A stretch of 64,000 nucleotides of DNA from Candidatus Aenigmatarchaeota archaeon (GCA_016198685.1 JACQID010000006.1:124001-188000), one strand, 5' to 3'. Shown: positions 51,841 through 59,346, numbered from the stretch's first letter. Made by a program: numbers and translations. The notes: generated by a model not told the origin, from the sequence alone.

Positions 51841-52980
51841 ATGGAAAAGAACTATTTTACTTCCGAATCGGTAACCGAAGGCCACCCGGACAAGTTGTGT
51901 GACCAGGTATCCGACGCAATACTTGACGAAGCATTGCGACAGGATCCTGAGAGCAGGGTGGCCATAGAAACGGGCGCCAAGAACGGCGGTATAACGGTTT
52001 TCGGTGAAATGACTACGCGTGGTTACATAGACGTTTCTCGTGTAGCACGAGAAGTAATACGCAAAATCGGATATACCAAATCCGAATATGGCATAGAATG
52101 GGAAACCTGCTCAGTATGGACCCAGATAACTGAGCAGTCTCCAAACATTGCCCAGGGTGTTGACCAGAAGGAACAAGGCGCCGGGGATCAGGGAATGATG
52201 TTTGGCTATGCATGCCGCGAGACAGATGAATTGATGCCTTTGCCGATAACGTTAGCGCATAAGTTAACCATGCGCCTTGCCGAAGCAAGGAAGAAGGGCG
52301 AGATATCATACTTAAGGCCTGACGGGAAGTCGCAGGTAACAATAGAATACGTTGACGGGCTTCCGAAAAGAGCCGATGCAATAGTAATTTCAACGCAGCA
52401 CGATGATGGAGTGCCGTATGAAAATATAAAGGCAGACATACTGGAGAAGGTCATAAAACCCGTTTGCGGAAAATGGATGGACAACAGCACAAAAATATTT
52501 ATAAATCCTACAGGCAGTTTTGTTCGCGGCGGACCCTACGCTGATGCAGGCCTGACAGGCAGGAAAATAATAGTCGATACATACGGTGGCATGGGCCGAC
52601 ACGGAGGAGGCTGCTTCTCCGGAAAAGACCCTTCAAAAGTCGACAGGTCCGCGGCATATGCTGCCCGTTACGTGGCGAAGAATGTTGTCGCGGCAGGTCT
52701 TGCAGACAAGTGCGAAATCCAGATTGCTTATGCCATAGGAGTTGCCGAACCAGTTTCCGTCTTTGTTGACTGTTTCGGGACAGAAAAAATCAGCAAGGAA
52801 AAAATCTCGGAACTCGTTAGAAAGCATTTCCCCCTCAAACCGGCTCAAATAATATCTTCATTCGGCCTGAAAACCCCTATATACCTCAAAACCGCGGCTT
52901 ATGGTCATTTTGGAAGGCCGGAATTCCCGTGGGAAAAAACAGACAAGGCCGAAATTCTTAGGAAAGAGACAGGCATTTAG
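51841..52980 (+). CDS. metK: S-adenosylmethionine synthetase, bacterial type
   Basis: A 379-residue MetK of the bacterial/eukaryotic family. [20 protein letters not shown] is the N-terminal ATP site, [20 protein letters not shown] the hexapeptide region, and [20 protein letters not shown] the second motif (with a cysteine where alanine is common). It joins methionine and ATP to SAM. Archaea normally carry the very different archaeal MAT family, so this gene points to transfer from bacteria. All signatures are intact. Its promoter gap holds an inverted repeat and a divergent CBS regulator. Confidence 0.95.
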   Translation: MEKNYFTSESVTEGHPDKLCDQVSDAILDEALRQDPESRVAIETGAKNGGITVFGEMTTRGYIDVSRVAREVIRKIGYTKSEYGIEWETCSVWTQITEQSPNIAQGVDQKEQGAGDQGMMFGYACRETDELMPLPITLAHKLTMRLAEARKKGEISYLRPDGKSQVTIEYVDGLPKRADAIVISTQHDDGVPYENIKADILEKVIKPVCGKWMDNSTKIFINPTGSFVRGGPYADAGLTGRKIIVDTYGGMGRHGGGCFSGKDPSKVDRSAAYAARYVAKNVVAAGLADKCEIQIAYAIGVAEPVSVFVDCFGTEKISKEKISELVRKHFPLKPAQIISSFGLKTPIYLKTAAYGHFGRPEFPWEKTDKAEILRKETGI

Positions 52981-53029
52981 TCTTTGCCAATATTTAGCTA
53001 TTTATATTGTCCTTGCTAAAGATGTACTT

Positions 53030-53488
53030 ATGAAAGGAATTACGCCTGTCATCTCCACAATATTGCTGCTCCTCATAACCGTTTCTCTTATTGGCGCCGT
53101 ATACATGTTCTTTATAAGTCAGACAGAGTTGACGACAAAGGGCGTAGAAGAAGGGACGCAGAATACGCTTAACGCGCTTAACACCAAAATAAGAATCGTT
53201 TTCGTGGAGCCAGGTTCTTCTGGCGAACCCTTAAAAATATACGTCCGAAACACAGGTACAGTTACTATCAGGGACTCTGATACAACCGCTCCGTCACTTG
53301 ACAGAATACTCACTGTCTTTGTCGACGGCGTGCCTAAAGACGGGAGCTGGCTAGATTCGAGTGGCAGTTCGGAGACCAACGAGATAACCGTGGGAAGCAC
53401 GGTGCTTTTCCAGACCGATGAAGACATAGATTCCTGCGAGGCAGTCAAGATAGATACGCCAGGGCAGTCCGCAGCAGCAACGTGCTGA
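53030..53488 (+). CDS. Archaeal type IV pilin-like protein
   Basis: From ATG 53030, the 152-residue protein begins MKGITPVISTILLLLITVSL, the class III signal sequence cut after the glycine by the prepilin peptidase, followed by the hydrophobic polymerisation helix. The rest is a beta-rich head domain with LTVFVDGVPKDGSW and two late cysteines (DSCEAV and AATC) that may form a disulfide. It would assemble into a pilus or pilus-like filament. An upstream in-frame start lies within metK and is not likely. No other pilus genes are in the window. A TATA-like TATTTATATTG lies at about 53001-53010. Confidence 0.85.
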   Translation: MKGITPVISTILLLLITVSLIGAVYMFFISQTELTTKGVEEGTQNTLNALNTKIRIVFVEPGSSGEPLKIYVRNTGTVTIRDSDTTAPSLDRILTVFVDGVPKDGSWLDSSGSSETNEITVGSTVLFQTDEDIDSCEAVKIDTPGQSAAATC

Positions 53489-54307
53489 TCATTGCTGCAA
53501 GCTTTTCCAGATTTTTGATATACGAGTCTTGGCTTCTTCAATCTCTGCCGGATCGGCAGATGCAAATCTTCGTTGTATTGAGAAATAATTTTCAACGGCA
53601 ACTGAAGTGGGCAGGGAATTGATTTCCGTTTTGCCTGATGTTACCTCATAAAGCGGCCATGCTTTGCTTTCTACTGCAGTGCGAGCAATTTCGACAGAGA
53701 GCGATGTGTCAAAACCCCATTTATCAGGGCAAGGTGTCAAAACTTCTATGTATTTTGTGCCTGAAAGAGACACGGCCTTTTTCATCTTTTTTATAAAGTC
53801 CGATGGATGTGAAATCGAAGCTGTTGCAGCATAATCTGCGTAACGGGAAATCACTCTTGCAAGGCTTTCTGAATAGATGCCTGTTGATTGATTGTTATAG
53901 CAGACATAAATTATATTGCTCTTGGAACGCACCGCGTCCATGATGCTTTCAAGGTGTTCTGTTGTGGCTCCGTCGCCTGCATATACTATGACAAGGTCAG
54001 AAGTGTTTTTTGATATTGCCCGGGCAACTGCAGCAGCGTTTCTACCTGCACCGACAAAAGGCACGGAAACATAAGAATTGGGATATTTGGCAAGAAGGGC
54101 TATCTCGCCCGATGAATGAACAACTATGCCCTTTCCTACTGCATGCAGGGCTATTTTTAATGCAAGAAGCTCGCCGCATCCTATGCAGCCGTGATTGCCG
54201 GTAATGAAAGTTTTGCCATTTTCCAAGATTTCCTTCAATATAGGATCTATAGAAACTTTTTCTTCCGCGACTTCCTCAATTTCCATATCATCTTCCATAC
54301 ATATCAC
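53489..54307 (-). CDS. porB: Pyruvate:ferredoxin oxidoreductase beta chain-like
   Basis: A 272-residue TPP-binding chain. NHGCIGCGELLALKIAL is the N-terminal CxxC, YAGDGATTEHLESIMDAV and the following NNQSTGIYSE the TPP/magnesium motif, and LTPCPDKWGF another cluster cysteine. The usual third cluster cysteine (T-G-C-x-E) is replaced: the segment reads VVHSSGEIALLAKYP. The Fe-S cluster may therefore be altered. The start GTG at 54307 overlaps the stop of the inserted HTH gene; an ATG nine bases later is the other choice. The enzyme would work with PorA, PorC and PorD to oxidise a 2-oxoacid. Confidence 0.85.
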   Translation of the reverse strand: MICMEDDMEIEEVAEEKVSIDPILKEILENGKTFITGNHGCIGCGELLALKIALHAVGKGIVVHSSGEIALLAKYPNSYVSVPFVGAGRNAAAVARAISKNTSDLVIVYAGDGATTEHLESIMDAVRSKSNIIYVCYNNQSTGIYSESLARVISRYADYAATASISHPSDFIKKMKKAVSLSGTKYIEVLTPCPDKWGFDTSLSVEIARTAVESKAWPLYEVTSGKTEINSLPTSVAVENYFSIQRRFASADPAEIEEAKTRISKIWKSLQQ

Positions 54308-54735
54308 CCAAATTCCAAAAGACGTTCTAATAACTCTTGTTTCAGTTCTTTATATTTCTTAACAAGCTCAAGCACGCCCTCTTTGAGCTTGTCTTCCTGT
54401 CCTGATACAAAATACCATGTGGAATAATCCCCGAGCTTTTTTGGGAGCATGTAGCGTTTTATTCCCATGCCGCGTCTTGATGCAGTAAGGAATAGCTCGT
54501 TATGTTTGGGAAATTTATTCATCGAAGCTGCAGGCAGAGGACCGTTTTGTTTTATTTCGTCGACGAATGAATTAAGATTCCCCTCATCGGGTTTGCGCAG
54601 GCCGTTGACCCAATGGTAGCACGCAGAATAGGAAACTCCGAGTTGCCTCGCTATATCTTTTATTGCAATGCCCTGACCTGCCAATAAGACCGCTTTTTCG
54701 TAAAGCGCCGGATAAGCTTGCCTTCCTTGTCTCAT
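54304..54735 (-). CDS. Helix-turn-helix protein encoded within the por operon
   Basis: A 143-residue protein. The HTH reads LYEKAVLLAGQGIAIKDIAR and QLGVSYSACYHWVNGLRKPD, a resolvase/transposase-like DNA-binding unit. The remainder is a separate helical domain with FPKHNELFLTASRRGMGIKR and a coiled C-terminus (KYKELKQELLERLLEFG). Start and stop overlap its neighbours by 3-4 bp, so it is made from the por mRNA. A transcription factor that senses the por operon or its product is one possibility. No recombinase domain is present, so it is not a transposase. Confidence 0.75.
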   Translation of the reverse strand: MRQGRQAYPALYEKAVLLAGQGIAIKDIARQLGVSYSACYHWVNGLRKPDEGNLNSFVDEIKQNGPLPAASMNKFPKHNELFLTASRRGMGIKRYMLPKKLGDYSTWYFVSGQEDKLKEGVLELVKKYKELKQELLERLLEFG

Positions 54736-54950
54736 TTTTTCCCTCTACTTCGCATAGCCAGAGTAACAAATACGACTATTATGCCGAATAATACCACGGC
54801 AAGCGGCTCTCCGTACTCTTCCGTATGCCCGAAGAATTTCATGACAAGGTGAACTGCCATGCCGAACAATTCTGTTCCTTGTGCATAGAGCAGAAGGTAA
54901 ATATTTATGAATACTATAAGAGCCACTGCCGCAAGCACATACTTCATCAT
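54732..54950 (-). CDS. Small two-helix membrane protein in the por operon
   Basis: About 72 residues from ATG 54950 (MMKYVLAAVALIVFINIYLL). There are two hydrophobic helices, at residues 3-24 and about 46-67 (EPLAVVLFGIIVVFVTLAM), joined by a short loop and ended by RSRGKK. The start overlaps the porA stop and the stop overlaps the HTH gene start. Its presence in a soluble enzyme's operon is unexpected and may indicate a membrane anchor or transporter subunit. No family recognised. Confidence 0.7.
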   Translation of the reverse strand: MMKYVLAAVALIVFINIYLLLYAQGTELFGMAVHLVMKFFGHTEEYGEPLAVVLFGIIVVFVTLAMRSRGKK

Positions 54951-55972
54951 ATGACCCAATGAGTTTTCGCTTCTCCGGAAAGTCTGGCAAACATGTCTTC
55001 AAAGTCCTTTACCGAAGGCCTTTTCATGACAGTGAAATTCGCAGGAGTAGCAGCTTCCCTCTGCAGGGGCGTTTTGCCTCCTAGCGGAGCAGAAAAGTCA
55101 ACTGTAGCCGAGAATTTTGCCTTTGACAATATTTGACTGAGTTCGCTGTACGGGAACGGCCTGAACATGACGATTCTTGCTATTCCTGCCTTAAGGCCAC
55201 GCTCTCTTGCCTTGTCGGCGGCTTTTTTAGCCGTGGCAGAGTGTGAACCCATTGTGACTAATATCAAATCAGCGTCTTCGGTTCTGTAGGTATCTATCAT
55301 GCTGTAAGGTCTTCTGAATTTGGCATTCCATGTTTCAGAAGCTGATTTGTATACAGTAGCTGCGTTTTCCATTGCCTTGAAATGCTGCATCTTAAGAGCC
55401 GGATTCCATGAAGGGCCGCCAAGAGCTGCCGGCTTCTTCGAGTCTATTTTGTGGGGAAGAGATTGATGATTAAGAAATGCTGATATAACCTTGTCGCCAG
55501 GTATGCTTACATCTTCCATGAGTGAAGCATCGTCAAATTGCACAACTGACGGGAGAAGAACCTTGCGGTCTTCTGAAACCCTGCATGCCAGCATTGTCAT
55601 ATCCATCAGTTCCTGAAGATTTTCTGCAGAAAACATTATGCATCCTGTGTCTTCCAGTGAATAGAATGCCGAATGAAGTTCGCCGGGCATGGACTGTGCA
55701 TGGGAGTAGAGAACTGAAATTACCGGAAGTCTCATGGAAGCACAGGTTGAAATATCTCTGCTTTGCAGTTTGTCTGCATCAAGAATTGCAATAGTACGTC
55801 TTCCTGTCATGGACGCCCCTGATGCGGAAACCGACGGAGTGCGTGTTTGAAGATATGTTTGTGCATTCTCTCTGCAGAGCGGAGAATCTTCGGGCGTGAC
55901 GCATGCTTCTGCTTCTGAGAGTTTTGCCGCAAGAAGTGCTGCGGCTTTAGCAGAAATGAAATCGGATGGCAT
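54947..55972 (-). CDS. porA: Pyruvate:ferredoxin oxidoreductase alpha chain-like, divergent
   Basis: A 341-residue protein, shorter than usual PorA (about 390). The middle LPVISVLYSHAQSMPGELHS and VVLLPSVVQFDDASLMEDV keep the family pattern (RLPxV...R...P...D, SEDxxVLLPVxV...D). The C-terminal domain is recognisable in DADLILVTMGSHSATAKKAA and GLKAGIARIVMFRPFPYSEL. The N-terminal YPITPxT and SEH/ES motifs of normal PorA are not found; here the region reads CVTPEDSPLCRENAQTYLQT. This implies changed substrate binding or activity. Gene order places it as PorA without doubt; activity is uncertain. Confidence 0.8.
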   Translation of the reverse strand: MPSDFISAKAAALLAAKLSEAEACVTPEDSPLCRENAQTYLQTRTPSVSASGASMTGRRTIAILDADKLQSRDISTCASMRLPVISVLYSHAQSMPGELHSAFYSLEDTGCIMFSAENLQELMDMTMLACRVSEDRKVLLPSVVQFDDASLMEDVSIPGDKVISAFLNHQSLPHKIDSKKPAALGGPSWNPALKMQHFKAMENAATVYKSASETWNAKFRRPYSMIDTYRTEDADLILVTMGSHSATAKKAADKARERGLKAGIARIVMFRPFPYSELSQILSKAKFSATVDFSAPLGGKTPLQREAATPANFTVMKRPSVKDFEDMFARLSGEAKTHWVI

Positions 55973-56247
55973 TACTTATCCACCTTCTCCTCTGAGATAG
56001 CATTGAAAGGCGTTTCTCTCAAGCAAACGAGGCAGCCAGTGCATGCGGAATAATTTATTTTCATCTTGCCGTTTTCGATTGTTATCGCGTCATCAGGGCA
56101 GGCTATGGTGCCAGGATAAGGATCCAGCGCCCTCTTAGCGTCGACTTTCGGCACAACTGATTTCCATTTGCTCCTATCCAAGAATGCCGGCACGCAAACT
56201 GGCAGCATCTTCACGTCGTGCTTTATCTCTTCTTCTGAAATTATCAT
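55972..56247 (-). CDS. porD: Pyruvate:ferredoxin oxidoreductase delta chain with a single Fe-S cluster
   Basis: A 91-residue ferredoxin-like subunit. Normal PorD has two CxxCxxCxxxCP motifs. Here the first is reduced to IACPDDAI, keeping only its last cysteine, and the second is YSACTGCLVCLRETPFNA, which keeps its first three but has threonine in place of the fourth. Because ligands cross over between motifs, the four cysteines left are exactly those of one [4Fe-4S] cluster, and all four ligands of the other are gone. It should pass electrons with one cluster. The stop overlaps the porA start. Confidence 0.85.
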   Translation of the reverse strand: MIISEEEIKHDVKMLPVCVPAFLDRSKWKSVVPKVDAKRALDPYPGTIACPDDAITIENGKMKINYSACTGCLVCLRETPFNAISEEKVDK

Positions 56248-56257
56248 TAAATCACCT

Positions 56258-56737
56258 TTATTTCATGGCTTTATAGCCCGCTTCTATTGCGGAATAAGAA
56301 TCCTTCTTGCCTTCGGCTTCTACAGAGGCTTTTGCATTTTTCAATGGTATTTTGCCGAAAGCTTTCAGCGCGACACCGAGCATAACAGGCACTATGTCTT
56401 GACGTTTTATGGATTCCAGTGCTATGGAAGATGCGTCGACCTCTCCTGCTTTCTTAGGCTTTGAAGTATTTGTCATTACAACGGTTTCCTTTTTCGCTTT
56501 GATATCTGCTGTAGAATCAAGCAATATAAGAAAATCAGGCGCTTCGGGGATTTCTCTGCTTAGTATACCTTCTTTTTCCAGCCTTACATAATGAGAAGAA
56601 GGTGGGCCGTTTCTTTCAGGTGTGGAGTCACTAAAAGATTGGGAACGGAAGCCCGAGAGAAAACCGGCTCTTGCAAGAATGCGGGAGAGGGTTTCAGAGT
56701 CCTTTTTTCTTCTCCCCGTGACCTCGAAAGTAACCAT
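56258..56737 (-). CDS. porC: Pyruvate:ferredoxin oxidoreductase gamma chain
   Basis: About 159 residues from ATG 56737 (MVTFEVTGRRKKDSETLSRI). PSSHYVRLEKEGILSREIPE and PDFLILLDSTADIKAKKETV agree with the KOR-gamma pattern. Domain III of the enzyme is the expected role. It is the first gene of the por operon, 10 bp ahead of porD. It is a little shorter than usual (about 180) and rather divergent, in line with PorA. The upstream in-frame ATG at 56788 adds residues without support. Confidence 0.82.
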   Translation of the reverse strand: MVTFEVTGRRKKDSETLSRILARAGFLSGFRSQSFSDSTPERNGPPSSHYVRLEKEGILSREIPEAPDFLILLDSTADIKAKKETVVMTNTSKPKKAGEVDASSIALESIKRQDIVPVMLGVALKAFGKIPLKNAKASVEAEGKKDSYSAIEAGYKAMK

Positions 56738-56847
56738 ATTACCACAATATGTGCTCAGTATAATATAAAGATGCTGAAAATCTCGCATTCCGTTGGGATG
56801 CGGGACATAAAAAATACTAATTTAGGCAAGTGATGATTTTTCTAAAA

Positions 56848-57141
56848 TCATGCCATGGCTTCCTCTGCAGGCTCCTCACGGTCAGCGCTGACAGGCGTTA
56901 CGTGCTTTATTATTATTATGTCACCCACCGATTTCACGATGGAATAAGGCACCACAACGCCCTTCTTGTCGCCGACGATTGAAGCGAGATGTGATCCCCT
57001 TACGGCATCCACGATGAGCGCCTTGACCTTGAAGCGGTCGAGGTCCAAACTTATATCTGTAACGCGCCCGTAGTAGACTCCTTTGTCAGTGAATACATCC
57101 TTTCTTGCAGTTTCCGAGAAATTGCATACATTCGCGACCAT
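56848..57141 (-). CDS. PRC-barrel domain protein
   Basis: A 97-residue protein made of one PRC-barrel: VFTDKGVYYGRVTDISLDLD, KVKALIVDAVRGSH and VVVPYSIVKSVGDIIIIK. The domain is widespread in archaea and binds RNA or proteins in ribosome-maturation and cell-division settings. Here no second domain is fused. The acidic tail EEPAEEAMA is unstructured. The gap up to 57322 carries its promoter and that of tRNA-Ser. A role as CdpB-like cell-division adaptor is possible, since CdpB proteins are PRC-barrel proteins. Confidence 0.85.
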   Translation of the reverse strand: MVANVCNFSETARKDVFTDKGVYYGRVTDISLDLDRFKVKALIVDAVRGSHLASIVGDKKGVVVPYSIVKSVGDIIIIKHVTPVSADREEPAEEAMA

Positions 57142-57322
57142 TTTATCACTTCTATTTTTATGTTGCTCAAAGAATTTAAAACCCTGTTACAGCTTTTTCA
57201 TGCTTATCCTATATACATTATCTATTCATTGTCACACTAAATAGCAAGGCGGTTGGTATAAATGCTATTCCTAAAGCTCAAACGTGCTATTATAAAACTT
57301 TTGTCCTAAATAGGAATTGTAT

Positions 57323-57463
57323 GCTGGGATAGCCAAGTTTGGTCCACGGCGCAGATTGGTAACAACCAAGCGCAAGTTTGCTAAACCTGTGTGCGTTTCA
57401 GGCTTTGCGCGTGAAGCACGCAAGCCAGCGAAGCACTCGAGGGTTCAAATCCCTCTCCCAGCG
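57323..57463 (+). tRNA. tRNA-Ser (GCT) with an anticodon-stem intron and a long variable-arm insertion
   Basis: Acceptor GCTGGGA pairs with TCCCAGC before discriminator G. The D-stem GCC/GGC and T-stem GAGGG/CCCTC with loop TTCAAAT are normal. The anticodon loop TTGCTAA has GCT at 57380-57382. The 5' anticodon stem is interrupted: removing 57355-57375 (21 nt, with hairpin TTGGT/ACCAA) gives the perfect stem CAGGT/ACCTG. A 5-bp direct repeat GCGCA flanks the insertion. The variable region (57390-57438) is 49 nt and has an inner hairpin GGCTTTGCG/CGCAAGCC that is either a second intron or a very long arm. No CCA is encoded. Confidence 0.93.
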
Positions 57464-57465
57464 TC

Positions 57466-57565
57466 GGGCCGGTAGTCTAGCGGCTTGTTGCCCGCTTTGC
57501 GGGCGCCTGTAAATGACGTCGCCTTTACACGGCGAAGGCCGGCGGTTCAAATCCGCCCCGGCCCA
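57466..57565 (+). tRNA. tRNA-Val (TAC) with a D-loop intron
   Basis: Acceptor GGGCCGG pairs with CCGGCCC before A. The anticodon stem TCGCC/GGCGA holds loop TTTACAC with TAC at 57526-57528. The T-arm GGCGG/CCGCC with TTCAAAT is normal. Between D-stem halves GTC (57475-57477) and GAC (57515-57517) there are 37 nt instead of about 10. The extra 27-28 nt, roughly 57484-57511, form a strong hairpin GCCCGC-TTT-GCGGGC (57490-57504), as expected for a noncanonical intron. It starts two bases after tRNA-Ser, and the two are likely cotranscribed. Confidence 0.95.
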
Positions 57566-57595
57566 TTTTTATAAGATTTCAGAGCGTATATATTC

Positions 57596-57856
57596 ATGGC
57601 GATTTTTGAAGAGTATGCGCAGAAACTGGATTTTCGAGGGCTGATGATAACATCAGTTATAACGGCTCTCGGTATCACAGTAGGTCTTTTCTGGCAGGAT
57701 GCAATAAGCCAAACAATTAATCAACTGCTTCCGCAGGAGGAAGGTTTGTTTTACAAGTATGTGGCAGCCGTGGCAGTGACGATATTGTTGGGAGTGATTG
57801 CTTATGCTCTCATGAAGTGGCAGGAATCACAGATAAAAACAAAGATAACCCGCTAA
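57596..57856 (+). CDS. DUF5654-like small membrane protein
   Basis: An 86-residue protein with two membrane helices: MITSVITALGITVGLFWQDA (residues 17-36) and YVAAVAVTILLGVIAYALMK (residues 53-72), separated by a short polar loop. It ends in a basic tail SQIKTKITR. The pattern is that of the archaeal DUF5654 family whose role is not known. It lies between tRNA-Val and tRNA-Glu and begins 31 bp after the tRNA-Val end, where a T-rich stretch may terminate the tRNA transcript. Confidence 0.75.
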   Translation: MAIFEEYAQKLDFRGLMITSVITALGITVGLFWQDAISQTINQLLPQEEGLFYKYVAAVAVTILLGVIAYALMKWQESQIKTKITR

Positions 57857-57897
57857 TGAAAGCATAAAAACCTTCCCTCGGAATGTAAACAGAGCGA

Positions 57898-57996
57898 GCT
57901 CCCGTCGTCTAGCCCGGCCATTTCCGGAGACTCCGGAAACCGTAAGGATAGAAGCCTTTCGAGCTTCGGACACGGGTTCAAATCCCGTCGGGAGCA
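57898..57996 (+). tRNA. tRNA-Glu (TTC) with a D-loop intron
   Basis: Acceptor GCTCCCG pairs with CGGGAGC before A. The anticodon stem GAAGC/GCTTC holds CTTTCGA with TTC at 57958-57960. The T-arm ACGGG/CCCGT with TTCAAAT is normal. The D-loop spans 57911-57945, about 25 nt longer than usual, and its extra part forms an 8-bp hairpin TTTCCGGA-GAC-TCCGGAAA (57921-57939). Removal leaves an ordinary loop AGCCCGGTTA-like. No CCA is encoded. Confidence 0.95.
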
Positions 57997-58009
57997 TTGG
58001 GAATTTCTG

Positions 58010-58031
58010 CGGAGAAGCTTATGCTTCTCCG
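58010..58031 (+). terminator. Strong hairpin after tRNA-Glu
   Basis: CGGAGAAGC (58010-58018), loop TTAT, GCTTCTCCG (58023-58031) is a perfect 9-bp stem 14 bp after the tRNA end. There is no T-run behind it, so it may be an RNA stabiliser or processing signal rather than a terminator. Confidence 0.4.
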
Positions 58032-58115
58032 AGATATTGAAGGATTCTTCAACATAACCAAGGTTCTTTTTGAAAGCGGTGGATTTTTAAAACGCCCGGA
58101 GGGCCAGTATCCTTT

Positions 58116-58136
58116 GTGCAAATCCCGTAAGGAGCA
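58116..58136 (+). repeat. Degenerate copy of the tRNA-Glu 3' end
   Basis: GTGCAAATCCCGTAAGGAGC plus A at 58116-58136 matches the tRNA-Glu 3' end (57976-57996) at 18 of 21 positions. It lies exactly 140 bp downstream in the same direction. The second copy sits at the ribosome-site position of the next gene (AAGGAG). It could be a relic of an att-type duplication or of a lost tRNA copy, or chance. Confidence 0.45.
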
Positions 58137-58144
58137 CATGAGGT

Positions 58145-58708
58145 TTGAGAACAGTTTTTATCCGTTTCGTTTCAATTCACTTCATGTTGTGGCTGCTCGC
58201 TCCCGCGTCGCTGCTGGTAGGCAGCGTTATATTCTTTCTTTTGGGTGGCGCGTCTGCAGTGGTCATATTCTTCATGATTTGGTTTGACAAGATTGTCCTT
58301 CGGAGCGTTACTCCATCGATACTTGGAATAGAACTGACCACAATTTCTACCATACTGATGGGAATTACGCTGGGGTCTGTCACTGCCTTTATACTTGCAA
58401 TTGTGGTCATGCCTATACTCGAAGGCGTGAAAATGCTGTTAGTACCGACGCCTTCAGAAGTTCCGCCTTTTATACCTACGCCTTATCATCTGCTTGACGG
58501 ACTTGTAGCCGCTGTCGCGCCGTTATTTGTATGGCTGCCTTTCTATGGAATAGTTGCCTTGCTGCTTGCCGGAAAATTAGCTCTGGATGCCGCCATAGAC
58601 ATTTTCGTATTTTCGAAGCCATTTGATGTGATATCAGGGGCCACGACGTTCATTTTCAACCTGATTATCAGCTGGCAATTCAGTATCTTCTTAGTGTCAC
58701 TTCTGTGA
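58145..58708 (+). CDS. Polytopic membrane protein of unknown function
   Basis: A 187-residue hydrophobic protein with four or five membrane helices: MLWLLAPASLLVGSVIFFLL (residues 14-33), ISTILMGITLGSVTAFILAI, LVAAVAPLFVWLPFYGIVAL and the final helix IFNLIISWQFSIFLVSLL. The TTG at 58145 has a ribosome site (AAGGAG) eight bases upstream; ATG 58184 is a shorter alternative. No family is recognised. It may form an unknown transporter or channel-like protein. The 3' end overlaps the region ahead of the phosphoesterase gene. Confidence 0.65.
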   Translation: MRTVFIRFVSIHFMLWLLAPASLLVGSVIFFLLGGASAVVIFFMIWFDKIVLRSVTPSILGIELTTISTILMGITLGSVTAFILAIVVMPILEGVKMLLVPTPSEVPPFIPTPYHLLDGLVAAVAPLFVWLPFYGIVALLLAGKLALDAAIDIFVFSKPFDVISGATTFIFNLIISWQFSIFLVSLL

Positions 58709-58746
58709 TACGCCGAGGATTAAAATGTTTAAATACAAGTTTCCAG

Positions 58747-59346
58747 ATGAAAATACTTGCCGTTTCGGATTTGCATAACGATTTTCGCCAGGTAAAAAAG
58801 CTTGCCGAACAGGCGGAGAAAGAAAACGTCGATGCGGTCATAATATGCGGCGATATAACTTATTTCGATGAGTACATGGACGGCATGATAGGGCCATTTC
58901 TCAAGAAAAATAAACAGGTGCTTTTCATCCCAGGAAACCATGACAGCGAAGCAACGACGGATTTCATAACCAAGAAATATGGCATAAAGAACCTGCATGG
59001 GGAAGCGGTTACGATAGGAGATGTATCGATTTTTGGGGCGGGCTGGACTACAAATGTTGGCCCTACGTGCATATCGGAAAAGGATATGAAAAACTACCTT
59101 GAGCGCGGCTTTGAGAAGTCAGAAGAAGGAAAGCGCGTCATGATAACTCACATTCATCCGAAGGGGAGCAGGATAGAGAAAAAATTCAAGTTTCCTGGAA
59201 GCTCGTCGGTCGCAAAAGCAATTTACGAACTGAAGCCGGATGTGCATTTCTGCGGTCATATACACGAGGCCGAAGGCATGGAGGAATTCATGGGCAAGAC
59301 GCATGTTTTTTCTTTGGGCAAGCACGGACGTATAGTAGAGATTTGA
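58747..59346 (+). CDS. Metallophosphoesterase
   Basis: A 199-residue calcineurin-like phosphoesterase from ATG 58747 (MKILAVSDLHNDFRQVKKLA). Metal ligands: SDLH, CGDITYFD, IPGNHDSEAT, ITHIHPKGS and CGHIHEAEG. All are present. The short, single-domain layout is like archaeal YfcE-type proteins that hydrolyse phosphodiesters. The substrate is not known. It has its own TATA-like TTTAAATAC at about 58728-58736. Confidence 0.88.
   Translation: MKILAVSDLHNDFRQVKKLAEQAEKENVDAVIICGDITYFDEYMDGMIGPFLKKNKQVLFIPGNHDSEATTDFITKKYGIKNLHGEAVTIGDVSIFGAGWTTNVGPTCISEKDMKNYLERGFEKSEEGKRVMITHIHPKGSRIEKKFKFPGSSSVAKAIYELKPDVHFCGHIHEAEGMEEFMGKTHVFSLGKHGRIVEI

Noticed and set aside
54304-54735. The HTH gene in the por operon as a transposase or resolvase
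   Set aside because: Only the HTH resembles resolvases; there is no catalytic domain, no inverted repeats and it is translationally coupled to por genes.
57997-58287. 96-codon frame after tRNA-Glu
   Set aside because: It starts at the tRNA end, crosses a hairpin and overlaps a convincing membrane protein in another frame; composition is poor.
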